The notes under the pieces were generated by a model. It had not been told where the DNA came from. It made no database searches and saw nothing but the letters and a program-made list of their open reading frames with translations. A stretch of DNA of 64,000 bases from Azotobacter bryophylli (GTDB lineage Bacteria > Pseudomonadota > Gammaproteobacteria > Pseudomonadales > Pseudomonadaceae), in the NCBI RefSeq assembly GCF_042643485.1, contig NZ_JBHRSJ010000001.1, positions 62,001 to 126,000 of the forward strand. The letters run 5' to 3'. Shown here one piece after another: positions 44,983 through 53,703 of the stretch; positions within the stretch are counted from its first letter, which is position 1; every line of letters begins with the position of its first letter. A program made the position numbers and the translations under genes.

Positions 44983-46425
44983 TCAGCGGCCGGCGTCGGC
45001 GGTGAGTTTGGCCGGGGGGCGATGGTCGTTGCGCTGGCACAGCCGGGCTTCCACCTCGACCGGCTGGGTGAGACCCTCCGGCGTCTGGATCTCCAGAGCC
45101 AGGAAGTCCAGACCGCCCCAGTCCCCGTCGTCGCGCAGGTGGAAGGCGAAGCGGCCGTCGGTGTCGGCGGTGTTGGGCTTCTCGAACTTCACCTTTTCCC
45201 GCCGGCCGGTCATGTACCAGATGAAGCCCTCGAGGGTTTTCACCGAGGGGTCGCTGAAGCGGATGTCCAGCTGGTGGCGGCTGTTGCTGGCATCCACCAG
45301 CTTGCCGGCACCGTTGACCAGCACCTCCTTGCTGCCGCCGCCGGGGTGCAGGGTGGCCTTGCTGGCGAGCAGGGCCGGGCGGCCGTCGCAGGCGTTGTCT
45401 TCCAGCAGGGCCAGGAACTGCCGGTGGATCTTTTCCTGGGCCAGGTCGTAGAGCGGGGAGAACTCCCAGATCAGGATCTTCGGCGGATGCGTCTGGAACT
45501 CCTCGCTGCCCAGGTATTCCAGCATCGCGCCTTCCAGGCCGCCGCCGGGGAAGGCGACGTTGAGGATGTCGGCGCCGATGTACTGTTCGAGGAAGCCGCT
45601 GAAGTTGTAGTTCTCGCCGCTATGGCTGGTGCCGACCAGGGTGATCCGCGGAAGCTCGGCGTTGCCGAAGAGGTCGCCGCTGGCGCTTTCTCCCTTGGGC
45701 TCGGTGAAGAACTGGTCGCTGTATTCGTAGGCGTAGCTGGTGCCGCAGATCTGCCCGGCGACGTTGTGCAGGGTGCCGCGCTTGCCCATCAGGCCCTGCT
45801 TGCGGGTGACGAACTCCTTGCGCTGAATGCCGGAAAATTCCGGCATGTGCCGCACCGTCTCCGCCACGATCTTCGCGGTGCGCTCGGCGCCGTAGGGCGT
45901 CCAGTGCTGGTCGCCGCGGAAGTAGAAGGCGTGCGGCTCCTTCTCGTCGGTCAGGGGCGACAGGTCGGGAACCCGGAAGCCGATCTCCTCGAAGCGCCCC
46001 AGGGCCTTGCGGTAGTTCTTTAGCGCCAGGTCGTAGTCGAAACCGGCCTTCTGCTCGGCCGCGAGCTTGCTGCGATTGACCAGGCCGCGGGTCGGTTGAT
46101 AGACCACCACCAGCTCGACCCCGCGACGCTTGAAGGCGTCGTGCAGTTCGCGGAGCATGCGCCAGCCCTCTTCGCTGGTGCCGAATTCGGTGCGCAGATC
46201 CTCGCGGGTGCGGAACAGCCAGTCCTTTTCGCCGCCTTCCACCAGGGTGGTGAAGTTGCGCTTGTAATCGGTGTCGTACTGGCCCGGATCATGGGCGGCG
46301 GGGCACAGGCTGCAGCAGGGCTCGGCCCGGTAGTTCGGGCCGGGCGCCGTCTCGGCATGCACGCCGGTCGTTGCCAGGGAAATCGCTGCCGCCAGCGTGG
46401 GAAGGACAATCCATTGATTCTTCAT
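44983..46425 (-). CDS. algX: Alginate biosynthesis O-acetyltransferase AlgX
   Basis: A 480-residue periplasmic SGNH-like protein that is essential for alginate acetylation and export. After a signal peptide (LAAAISLATTGVHA) the catalytic residues are Asp172 and His174 in GDQHWTPYG and Ser267 in VGTSHSGENYN, equivalent to Asp174/His176/Ser269 in Pseudomonas aeruginosa. The C-terminal carbohydrate-binding module follows from about 345. A Cys pair near residues 37-41 (CCSLC) resembles the family. It is 13 bases downstream of algG. Confidence 0.94.
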   Translation of the reverse strand: MKNQWIVLPTLAAAISLATTGVHAETAPGPNYRAEPCCSLCPAAHDPGQYDTDYKRNFTTLVEGGEKDWLFRTREDLRTEFGTSEEGWRMLRELHDAFKRRGVELVVVYQPTRGLVNRSKLAAEQKAGFDYDLALKNYRKALGRFEEIGFRVPDLSPLTDEKEPHAFYFRGDQHWTPYGAERTAKIVAETVRHMPEFSGIQRKEFVTRKQGLMGKRGTLHNVAGQICGTSYAYEYSDQFFTEPKGESASGDLFGNAELPRITLVGTSHSGENYNFSGFLEQYIGADILNVAFPGGGLEGAMLEYLGSEEFQTHPPKILIWEFSPLYDLAQEKIHRQFLALLEDNACDGRPALLASKATLHPGGGSKEVLVNGAGKLVDASNSRHQLDIRFSDPSVKTLEGFIWYMTGRREKVKFEKPNTADTDGRFAFHLRDDGDWGGLDFLALEIQTPEGLTQPVEVEARLCQRNDHRPPAKLTADAGR

Positions 46426-46438
46426 GGGCGCTTTCTCG

Positions 46439-48031
46439 TCAGTTCTGCAGTTCGGCCTGGGTTTCCACGGGGTCGATGAGTACCGCCCGCTTCTTCCTCA
46501 CCATCAGGTCGAGGATTTCTTCCTGCTTGTCCTGGAGGATGCCGGCGAAGGTGATGCCGGAGCTTTTCGGCGGAGCGAGCATCTGCACCCGGTAGAGCTC
46601 CACGCTCAGCGGCGAGTCGATGGCGATCGGCGCCGAGCCGTTGCCGGCCAGTTCACCGCCGACCACGATCATCGACACCTGGGTATCGAAGGGGTCGAGC
46701 TTGATGTCCCGGTCGGTCTGGCTGAGATCCTTGATGTGCCCGTACACGCCGGTCAGCTGGTTGCTGGCGATGATGTTCTCGTACAGGCGGGTGTTCACGC
46801 TGTTGCGCAGGCGCACCCCGTGGCGGGCGTTGCTGAGGACCCGGTTGCCCCAGATCAGGTTGTTCGAACTCTCGTAGAGGGTGATGCCGTCGGAGCGGTT
46901 CTTGTACACCTCGTTGTAGGCGACCAGGTTGTTCTCGCTGTTGCGGTCGAGAACGATGCCCGACAGCTTGTTGTCGTGGGTGCGGTTGTTGATGATCCAG
47001 CTGTTGTTGACCTCGCGGGAAACGATGATGCCGTGCTTGACCTTGGTTCCGTAGACGTGGTTTTCCGCGATGATCAGCCGTTCCGAGCGGTCGTGCGGGT
47101 CGATGCCGTAGATGATGTTGTCGCGGTAGGTGTTGCCCTTGACCACCACGTCGTCGGCCTCGTAGCAATAGAAGCCGTAGTAGACGTCGTCGAAGGTCGA
47201 CTCCAGCAGCCAGCCGCTCGGCCGCGGGCGCTTCAGGCGCGCCTGCATGTCCGGCGTGTACTGGCTGATGCTCACGCCGTAGGACTTGCTCGCCTCGTAG
47301 CCGAGGCTGGTGAACCGGCTGCGCGAGATGTAGATGTCGGCGCCGCCCCAGGACAGCAGGAAGGGGCGGAAGGCGTGCTTGTTGCGGAAGGTGGCCGGCC
47401 CGTTGCTCGCCTCGCGCCAGGCGGTCACGCTGCTGTCGGTGATGAACAGGTGACCGTCGTTGACCAGGAAGGCACCGCTTTCCTCGGACAGCCGCAGGTC
47501 CTTGACGCGCTTGTCGATGTGCAGGGTGGCGCCCTGGGCCACGACGATCGGCAGGCGGGCCAGGTAGACGCCCGGTGCGGTCTCGGCGAACTGGCTGGCC
47601 GGCAGTTGCCGGGCCAGCTGGTCCAGTGTCACGAAGCCGCCCTCGATGAAGATCGCCTGGGGCATGCCGTGCTGGCGCTGCACCCACTGGCGCAGGCGGT
47701 CCTGGCCGCCGGTGAAGTCCTTCAGGGCGTCCTGCTTGAGGATGCGCCGCACGGCGGCCCGTCCGCCCGGCTTGTGCTGGATCTTCGCCAGCACGGCCTC
47801 GTGGGTGTAGCCGGACAGGTCGGGCAGTTTCGGCGGGTCCATGTACAGATGATCGGCGGGCGCGCTGGAGACGGTATAGCTACTCGCCAGGCGCAGGCTC
47901 TGGGTCGACTTCGGGGCCGGTTCGGCCTTGCCGGCCGCCGGGGCGGCCTGGATGGCCGGACTGCCGGCGAGCAGCAGTCCGAGCATCAACGGCGTGGCCA
48001 GGGCTGAGGCGATTCTGCGTTGCATGTTCAT
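46439..48031 (-). CDS. algG: Mannuronan C5-epimerase AlgG
   Basis: A 530-residue periplasmic right-handed beta-helix enzyme that converts D-mannuronate to L-guluronate in the polymer. It has a signal peptide (MLGLLLAGSPAIQA), then an N-terminal domain with YTHEAVLAKIQHKPGGRAAVRR, and a CASH/PbH1-repeat region starting near 230. The catalytic DPHD motif is in YGIDPHDRSER. It also guides the polymer to the exporter. It begins 28 bases after algE. Azotobacter also has secreted AlgE-type epimerases; none lies in this window. Confidence 0.95.
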   Translation of the reverse strand: MNMQRRIASALATPLMLGLLLAGSPAIQAAPAAGKAEPAPKSTQSLRLASSYTVSSAPADHLYMDPPKLPDLSGYTHEAVLAKIQHKPGGRAAVRRILKQDALKDFTGGQDRLRQWVQRQHGMPQAIFIEGGFVTLDQLARQLPASQFAETAPGVYLARLPIVVAQGATLHIDKRVKDLRLSEESGAFLVNDGHLFITDSSVTAWREASNGPATFRNKHAFRPFLLSWGGADIYISRSRFTSLGYEASKSYGVSISQYTPDMQARLKRPRPSGWLLESTFDDVYYGFYCYEADDVVVKGNTYRDNIIYGIDPHDRSERLIIAENHVYGTKVKHGIIVSREVNNSWIINNRTHDNKLSGIVLDRNSENNLVAYNEVYKNRSDGITLYESSNNLIWGNRVLSNARHGVRLRNSVNTRLYENIIASNQLTGVYGHIKDLSQTDRDIKLDPFDTQVSMIVVGGELAGNGSAPIAIDSPLSVELYRVQMLAPPKSSGITFAGILQDKQEEILDLMVRKKRAVLIDPVETQAELQN

Positions 48032-48059
48032 CGTCGGTTCCTTTCAGCGTGCCGCCACC

Positions 48060-49550
48060 TCAGAAGCGCCAGACGAAGTCGAGGAAGACCCGGTACATGG
48101 TCGTGTCGGCCTTGCTGGCATAGGCGTTACCGGGGAAGAACAGGCCGCTGCGCAGACGCACCAGTGCGGACTGGTCCTCCAGCCCCGAATCCCAGGCGCC
48201 GGGAATGACGCCCTGGCGGAAATAGCGGGCGATGACCAGGTCGACTTCCTGACCCAGGTCCGACCGGCCATCCTGGAGCGCGGGCTTGTTGTTGTAGTTG
48301 AAGGGGCTGACGCCGCTGCTGACGATCGGGGCGTTGTCGTCGACCCGCCAGAAACGGTGGTAGATCAGGCTCCCCTCGTAGGTGTCGTTCGGCCGCCAGG
48401 AGGTGAAGAGGCTCGCCACCTGGGTGTTGGTCATCTGGCCGCGGAAGGCTTCGCCGAAGCGGTGGATGCGGGTCTGCACGCCGGTGAAGCTGGAGCGGTT
48501 GCTCTGCATGCCGGTCTGCACGAACTGGCCGGAGCTGTCGTGGTTGTCGCCGCCCTCGCCGCCGTTCCCGCTGCCGCTGCCGCGGGCGTAGGCCGCACCG
48601 AGCTTCCACTGCTCGTTGATGTTCCAGCGCAGGCCGAGGTCGATGGCCCAGGCGTTGACGTCTTCGCCGTACTTGTCGGCGGGGGTGGTGGCGTCGGCGA
48701 AGTAGCGTTTCTTGATGTGGCCGGTCAGCCAGGTGAGCTCGCCCCAGTAGTTGACCGGCATGCGCGAGCGGTAGTTGAAGAAGTCGCCGTCCAGGTGCAG
48801 GCCGACCCAGGTCAGGTTGCCGGTATAGGGCTTGCTCTGCTGGTCGTTGACCTGCTTGTCGTAGGAACTCGGCAGGTCTCCGTAGTCGTGGACGTGATGG
48901 AGCTTGAAGCCCGCCCAGTGGCCTGGATGCCATTGATAGTCGAGGCCGCCGAAGAAGTTGGCGCGCTTCTCGTCGTTGGCGCTGAGGTCGTCGTAGTCGG
49001 TGCGGTAGTCGGAGAAGCGCTCGGCGGCGCCCAGCTGGGCGCGCAGCAGGGTGCTGTCGAACATCCAGTTCAGGGCCTCGATGCGGGTGTCCCACCAGGT
49101 GCCTTCCGAGGCGTAGACCCGCTGCCGGCCGAAGCGCAGGTGCTCGCCGGGGTAGGGGGTGAGGCCGCGGTAATCGATCCAGAACTCGCGTAGGGCCAGA
49201 TAGCTCTTGTCCGGATCGCGGCTCTTGTCCCGGTTCGTGAGAGTCTCGGGCTTGAGGTTGGGGGAGATCGGGTCGGTTTCGATGATGTCGGTGGAGGAAA
49301 CCGCCTGCAGCATGAAGAAGCCGCTCCAGTCGCCATGCCGCCCGTAGACCCAGGGGCGCGCGTCGATCGCCACGCCGCTCACGTCGCCGCCACCGCGGGT
49401 TCCGAGATCGCGGTCGTCTTCGAATTGTCCGGTGATCTTCAGGTCCATGCCGATGTTGCGATCCGGGCTATTGGCCGCAAGCAGCGGTCCGTTGCACAGC
49501 AGTGTCGCTCCCAGCCCCAGGCCAGCGCCTATCCATTGCTTTTTACTCAT
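48060..49550 (-). CDS. algE: Outer-membrane alginate export porin AlgE
   Basis: A 496-residue 18-stranded beta-barrel that exports alginate across the outer membrane. The signal peptide (GAGLGLGATLLCNGPLLA) is followed by long strands with alternating residues, and the protein ends in an aromatic strand (MYRVFLDFVWRF) with terminal Phe as required for BAM assembly. Arg-rich strands line the pore in the family. In Azotobacter this gene is called algJ, and algE there names the epimerases; the porin name is used here. The gene starts 8 bases after algK. Confidence 0.93.
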   Translation of the reverse strand: MSKKQWIGAGLGLGATLLCNGPLLAANSPDRNIGMDLKITGQFEDDRDLGTRGGGDVSGVAIDARPWVYGRHGDWSGFFMLQAVSSTDIIETDPISPNLKPETLTNRDKSRDPDKSYLALREFWIDYRGLTPYPGEHLRFGRQRVYASEGTWWDTRIEALNWMFDSTLLRAQLGAAERFSDYRTDYDDLSANDEKRANFFGGLDYQWHPGHWAGFKLHHVHDYGDLPSSYDKQVNDQQSKPYTGNLTWVGLHLDGDFFNYRSRMPVNYWGELTWLTGHIKKRYFADATTPADKYGEDVNAWAIDLGLRWNINEQWKLGAAYARGSGSGNGGEGGDNHDSSGQFVQTGMQSNRSSFTGVQTRIHRFGEAFRGQMTNTQVASLFTSWRPNDTYEGSLIYHRFWRVDDNAPIVSSGVSPFNYNNKPALQDGRSDLGQEVDLVIARYFRQGVIPGAWDSGLEDQSALVRLRSGLFFPGNAYASKADTTMYRVFLDFVWRF

Positions 49551-49558
49551 GTTCCTTC

Positions 49559-50938
49559 CTACTTACTTAATTGCACGGCTTGCATCTGGAGTCCGGCTTG
49601 CCAGGCGCCGCTGCGCGCCTGCTGTTCCTCGCGCATCAGGCGCTCGGCCTGGATGCGTTCGGCCGGTGAAATCCGGGTTTCGATGTCCTGCATCAGGGCT
49701 TCGGTACCCGGCCTGCCCTGGAGCTGGGCGAGGCGGATGAAAACGTAGGCGTTGGCCAGATTGGGCTTGACCCCGCGGCCCTGGGCGAACAGTTGTGCGA
49801 TGCCGTAATCGGCGTTGGGCTGACCGGCCCGGGCGGCGATCAGCAGATGGTCGAGCGCCTTCTGCGGATAGACCTGACCGAGATAGCCGCGGCGATAGAT
49901 CTGCCCCAGGTAGTAGTGGGCGCTGGTGCTCGCGTCCGAGGCCTGGAGCAGGTGCTCTTCGGCCTTGGCGGGGTTCTGGGGCGCCAGCTTGCCCTCGTAG
50001 TAGAACTTGCCGAGCAGCAGATGGGCGCGCGGCGGATCGGCTTCGCGGCCGCGCTCGACGTAGTCGAGCAACTGGTCGACCTCGCCGAGTGCGGGGAAGT
50101 CGTAGAGCAGCTGTGCCAGACTGATCCAGGCGGCGGGGTAGGTCGGGGCGATGTCGGTGAGCAGCGACTGCGCGGTCTTCTCGTCGGTCGGGCCGAGCTG
50201 CGGATCGGCGAGCACGGCGGCCACCGATTCGATCCGGCTGGCCGGGACGGCGCCGCTGCGCTGGGCGGCCAGCAGCTGTTTCAGCAGCGCCTGCTGCTGC
50301 GCGGTCTGCTGGCGCTTCTGATACACGGTGGCCAGTTCGGCATAGCAGACATCGTACTGGGAGAGCAGGCCCTTGCAGATCTGCTCCACTTCGTCCAGAT
50401 GCTGGTCGTAACTGCCCTGGGTGCGGTAGAGGACGATCTGCGCCAGGCCGGCCTGGGTATGGCCGGCGGCGCGCCACTGGTTGATGCGCTGCTGCAGGCT
50501 CACGTCGGGGAAGCTCTGCGGGTACTGGATGTAGAGCATCGCCAGCGGCAGCAGGACGGTCGGCTCGCCGGCGGCGAAGGCTTCGCCGAGCAGACGTTCG
50601 GCTTCCCGCTTCTCCGCCTCGCTGGCATCGGGCTTGGCGGCCAGCAGCTTGCCCAGGCGGGCCTTGGCCCGGGGCGAGGCGTCCAGCGCCAGGCGGTAGG
50701 TCTGTTCGGCCTGGCGCAGCTGCACCGGGTCATGGCTGGCGACCTGCAGATCGGCCAGGCCGATCTGGGCATCGGTGTAGCCCAGCGCGGCGAGCTGGCG
50801 GAAATGCCGTTCGGCGGTGGCCGTGTCTCCCCGTTGCAGCGCTTCCTGCGCCAGCCGCTGGTCGGGGATGTCGAGATTGGCGCAGGCGGCGAGGCTGCCC
50901 AGCGCCGAAATCAGCAGAAATCTAGTCGTCCCTTTCAC
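49559..50938 (-). CDS. algK: Alginate biosynthesis TPR lipoprotein AlgK
   Basis: A 459-residue outer-membrane lipoprotein, with signal and lipobox LAAC (Cys19) then ANLDIPDQRLAQ. The mature part consists of Sel1-like repeats such as ERHFRQLAALGYTDAQIGLADL and SAHYYLGQIYRRGYLGQVYP. It localises the AlgE porin and scaffolds the periplasmic complex. The start is a GTG at 50938 (MKGTTRFLL after initiation), with AGGG about 8 bases upstream. It overlaps no neighbour; gaps are 13 bases to alg44 and 8 to algE. Confidence 0.93.
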   Translation of the reverse strand: MKGTTRFLLISALGSLAACANLDIPDQRLAQEALQRGDTATAERHFRQLAALGYTDAQIGLADLQVASHDPVQLRQAEQTYRLALDASPRAKARLGKLLAAKPDASEAEKREAERLLGEAFAAGEPTVLLPLAMLYIQYPQSFPDVSLQQRINQWRAAGHTQAGLAQIVLYRTQGSYDQHLDEVEQICKGLLSQYDVCYAELATVYQKRQQTAQQQALLKQLLAAQRSGAVPASRIESVAAVLADPQLGPTDEKTAQSLLTDIAPTYPAAWISLAQLLYDFPALGEVDQLLDYVERGREADPPRAHLLLGKFYYEGKLAPQNPAKAEEHLLQASDASTSAHYYLGQIYRRGYLGQVYPQKALDHLLIAARAGQPNADYGIAQLFAQGRGVKPNLANAYVFIRLAQLQGRPGTEALMQDIETRISPAERIQAERLMREEQQARSGAWQAGLQMQAVQLSK

Positions 50939-50951
50939 CTTGAATTCCCTT

Positions 50952-52115
50952 TCAGAAGCCTGCGGCCAGAGCTTTGTCGATCAGCCAGTCGAAAGAGGGA
51001 CCGCGGTCGACCTGCACCTCGACCGGCTGGCCGATCAGGGTGCTGTCGAGCGGCTGCTCGGGACGGATGACCACGTGGATCGAGTCCGACAGTTCGGCGT
51101 TCTGCAGCGTGCTGCTGACGATCTGGCCGTGGCGCTCCTTCTCCTCGCCCGGCAGGAGGAATTCGACCCGCGTGCCCGGCTTGACCCGCTCGAAGTCGCG
51201 GTAGGGGAAGCGCGCCTCGATGTCCGCCTCGCTGTTGCGCGGCACCAGTTCGAAGATCACCGAGCCCTTGGTGGCGTACTGGCCGTCGGCGACCGTCTGG
51301 CGGATCACCTTGCAGTCGCAGGGGCTGGTCAGGGTGCCCTTCATCTGGCGGCTGAACAGCTGCTCGACGTTGGCCGGGTTCAGTTGCTCCTCGGTCAGGT
51401 GGCCCTTGAGCACTTCCAGCATGGTGGAGGAGAAGGAGGCGATGGGGGCGCCCTTGGCGACGATGCCGTCCGGGCCGACCAGGCTCTGTACGGTGCCTTC
51501 GCGCGGCATGGTCACCTGCATGCCCGGCACGCTGATCATGGCCGATTCGGCATGGGTGACGAAGTAGATGCCGTACAGCTCCTTGAGGATCAGGCCGAAG
51601 GCGCCGACGCCGACGACCAGGACGCCCAGGCTGAAGGCGATCGCGCGCGCGCGCTCGAGCAGGGTCTGCGGGGCGAGGGTCTTGCCTTTGCGGGACTTGG
51701 TGAAATTGTCCCGCTGCAGGGTGCTCATGACGTCGCCGATGGTGACCAGCTCGCCGCTCAGGTGGGCGGTGATCAGGTGGCGCAGGGTCGAGATCTGCCG
51801 CGCATCCAGGTTCTGGAACTGGCAACCGGTGCGGCCGCTCTCCGGATCGACCGAGCGCACCTGGAAGTCCACGTCCATGGCCAGGCTCAGGTTGTCGATC
51901 TGGAACAGCAGCTTGCCCTTGTGGTGGTCGCCCACCTGGTTGGACTGCGGGGCGGCGACGAAACTGAAGCCGCCGGCGGAGATGTCGATCAGGCGCTGAT
52001 CGATGGTCTGCCGGTTGTTGCCGACGAAGCGGATCTTCGCCGGCAGCTTGACCCGGGCATGTTGCCGTTGAGCTTCCGACTCGTGGACCACATTGACGTT
52101 GACTGCGGTATTCAT
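50952..52115 (-). CDS. alg44: c-di-GMP-binding alginate co-polymerase Alg44
   Basis: A 387-residue inner-membrane protein with an N-terminal cytoplasmic PilZ domain, one transmembrane segment (about 162-185) and a periplasmic HlyD-like domain. The c-di-GMP ligands are in place: Arg17 and Arg21 in QRQHAR, and Asp44/Ser46 in LIDISAGG, the positions used in Pseudomonas aeruginosa. Binding of c-di-GMP switches on polymerisation by Alg8. It begins 33 bases after alg8. The alginate output of this strain is therefore expected to depend on c-di-GMP. Confidence 0.95.
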   Translation of the reverse strand: MNTAVNVNVVHESEAQRQHARVKLPAKIRFVGNNRQTIDQRLIDISAGGFSFVAAPQSNQVGDHHKGKLLFQIDNLSLAMDVDFQVRSVDPESGRTGCQFQNLDARQISTLRHLITAHLSGELVTIGDVMSTLQRDNFTKSRKGKTLAPQTLLERARAIAFSLGVLVVGVGAFGLILKELYGIYFVTHAESAMISVPGMQVTMPREGTVQSLVGPDGIVAKGAPIASFSSTMLEVLKGHLTEEQLNPANVEQLFSRQMKGTLTSPCDCKVIRQTVADGQYATKGSVIFELVPRNSEADIEARFPYRDFERVKPGTRVEFLLPGEEKERHGQIVSSTLQNAELSDSIHVVIRPEQPLDSTLIGQPVEVQVDRGPSFDWLIDKALAAGF

Positions 52116-52148
52116 GGTTGTCTTCCTTCTCGAATCATTCGTGCCCGC

Positions 52149-53630
52149 TCAGACCGCGACCATCAGCACAGCGATGAATAGGCTGGTTGCGGAGAAAGTC
52201 ATGGCCCGTGACGACCAGTTGTTGAACCAGCTCTGGAAGCTGGCGAGTTCGCGGTTGAGCTTGGTGTCCTGGCGCGTCCATGACTGCTGGTCGAGGCGGA
52301 AGAACACGTGGATCTTCACCAGTGCGCCGACGATCTGGTTGTAGTAGAGGATCAACGGATAGGCCGGTCCTATGTGGTGGCCGGATGCGGAGAGCAGGAG
52401 GGTCAGGACGAAGCGCGTCGAGCAGATCCACAACAGGTAGATCAGGAGGAAGACCAGGTTGTACTTGATGCTGGCGATGATCGCCACGCACAGGCCGAGC
52501 AGGCTCGTCCACATGGAGAAGCGCTGGTCGAGCAGAACCACCGAGGTGAACCAGCCGAGGCGGCCGACCCCCAGCTTCAGCGCCCGGGAGTTTTGCCGCA
52601 GGTTGTTGCCGTACCAGCGGAACATCAGCTTGCGGCTGGCCTTGATGAAGCTCTTCTCCGGCGGGTGCTCGACGGTATGGATCTCCGCATCGGGCACGTA
52701 GAAGGTGTCGTAGCCCAAGCGCATGAGGCTGAACCAGCTGGACTTGTCGTCGCCGGTGAGGAACTTGAAGCGGCCGAGGCGCCAGTGGTCGAGGTTATCG
52801 CTCTCCACGTCGGCGATGAACTCGGGGTCGGTCACCACCCGGGCACGGAACATGGACATGCGCCCGGTGAGGGTGAGCACGCGATGGGACAGGGCCATCG
52901 AGCACATGTTGATGTGGCGCTGGGCGAAGCGCAGCTTGTGCCACTCGCTCATGATGTAGCTGCCCAGCACTTCGCAGAATTCGTTGGTGGTCAGGCCACC
53001 CATGTTGGGGAAGATCTTGAAGTAGGGGACCGTCTTGCGCACCACGCCGGCATCCAGCACGGTGTCGCCGTCGATCACCGCGACCACGGCGTTTTCGTCG
53101 GGCATGTGCCGGGAGATGGCACGGAAGCCGTTGGCCAGACCGTCGCGCTTGCCGGTTCCGGCGATCCGCACGAAGTCCAGCTTGACCCGCTCCGGCGGGC
53201 TCAGCTTGGCCCAGAGGCTCTTGATCAGCAGCTCGTCGGACATTTCCACGATCGAGCAGACCACGGTGGTCGGGTAGCCGCAGTCGATCGCTTCTTGGAT
53301 CACCGAGCCGTACACCTTGCCGGTGGTCAGGGCGTCGATGCGGAAACTGGTGACCATCAGGAACACATGGGAAGGATCGGCGTCCTTGCCCAGCTTGTGC
53401 GCCTTGCGCCGGTAATAGGGGAACACCACGTACAGGAACAGCATCCCGCGCAGGAAGTGGAGGGCGCCCATGGAGTAGCGCCAGATGCCGATGACGCCGA
53501 TCAGCAGGATGAAATCCTTCGATTGCGCGTCGAAGACGGAGCCGGGCACCGCCAGCGCGAGCAGCATGAGAAAACTGAGGAAGAACAGCCAGCCCGCTGC
53601 CTCGCCGAGACCATGCTTTAACCTGTCCAT
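52149..53630 (-). CDS. alg8: Mannuronan synthase Alg8 (GT2 polymerase)
   Basis: A 493-residue inner-membrane processive GT2 glycosyltransferase that polymerises GDP-mannuronate. Hydrophobic helices near 15-60 and 370-430 flank the cytoplasmic domain with VVAVIDGDTVL (DxD type), the catalytic region NMCSMALSHRVL, DVESDNLDHWRLG, and the KLMFRWYGNNLR motif. It works with Alg44 and c-di-GMP. Distance from algD is 73 bases, containing a hairpin. Confidence 0.94.
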   Translation of the reverse strand: MDRLKHGLGEAAGWLFFLSFLMLLALAVPGSVFDAQSKDFILLIGVIGIWRYSMGALHFLRGMLFLYVVFPYYRRKAHKLGKDADPSHVFLMVTSFRIDALTTGKVYGSVIQEAIDCGYPTTVVCSIVEMSDELLIKSLWAKLSPPERVKLDFVRIAGTGKRDGLANGFRAISRHMPDENAVVAVIDGDTVLDAGVVRKTVPYFKIFPNMGGLTTNEFCEVLGSYIMSEWHKLRFAQRHINMCSMALSHRVLTLTGRMSMFRARVVTDPEFIADVESDNLDHWRLGRFKFLTGDDKSSWFSLMRLGYDTFYVPDAEIHTVEHPPEKSFIKASRKLMFRWYGNNLRQNSRALKLGVGRLGWFTSVVLLDQRFSMWTSLLGLCVAIIASIKYNLVFLLIYLLWICSTRFVLTLLLSASGHHIGPAYPLILYYNQIVGALVKIHVFFRLDQQSWTRQDTKLNRELASFQSWFNNWSSRAMTFSATSLFIAVLMVAV

Positions 53631-53665
53631 AGCAAATTCCGTTGTCTGTGTCCGAGAGCGGGGAG

Positions 53666-53689
53666 GCGGAGGCGCTTGCGCGCCGCCGC
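53666..53689. repeat. Intercistronic hairpin between algD and alg8
   Basis: GCGG-x-GGCGC-(4-base loop)-GCGCC-x-CCGC, with one mismatch, spans 53666-53689. On the minus (mRNA) strand the loop reads GCAA, a GNRA tetraloop, which makes it unusually stable. It sits between the first two genes of the operon and may stabilise the algD message or set the ratio of algD to alg8 expression. Confidence 0.6.
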
Positions 53690-53703
53690 TTTCCCGTCAT
53701 GCC

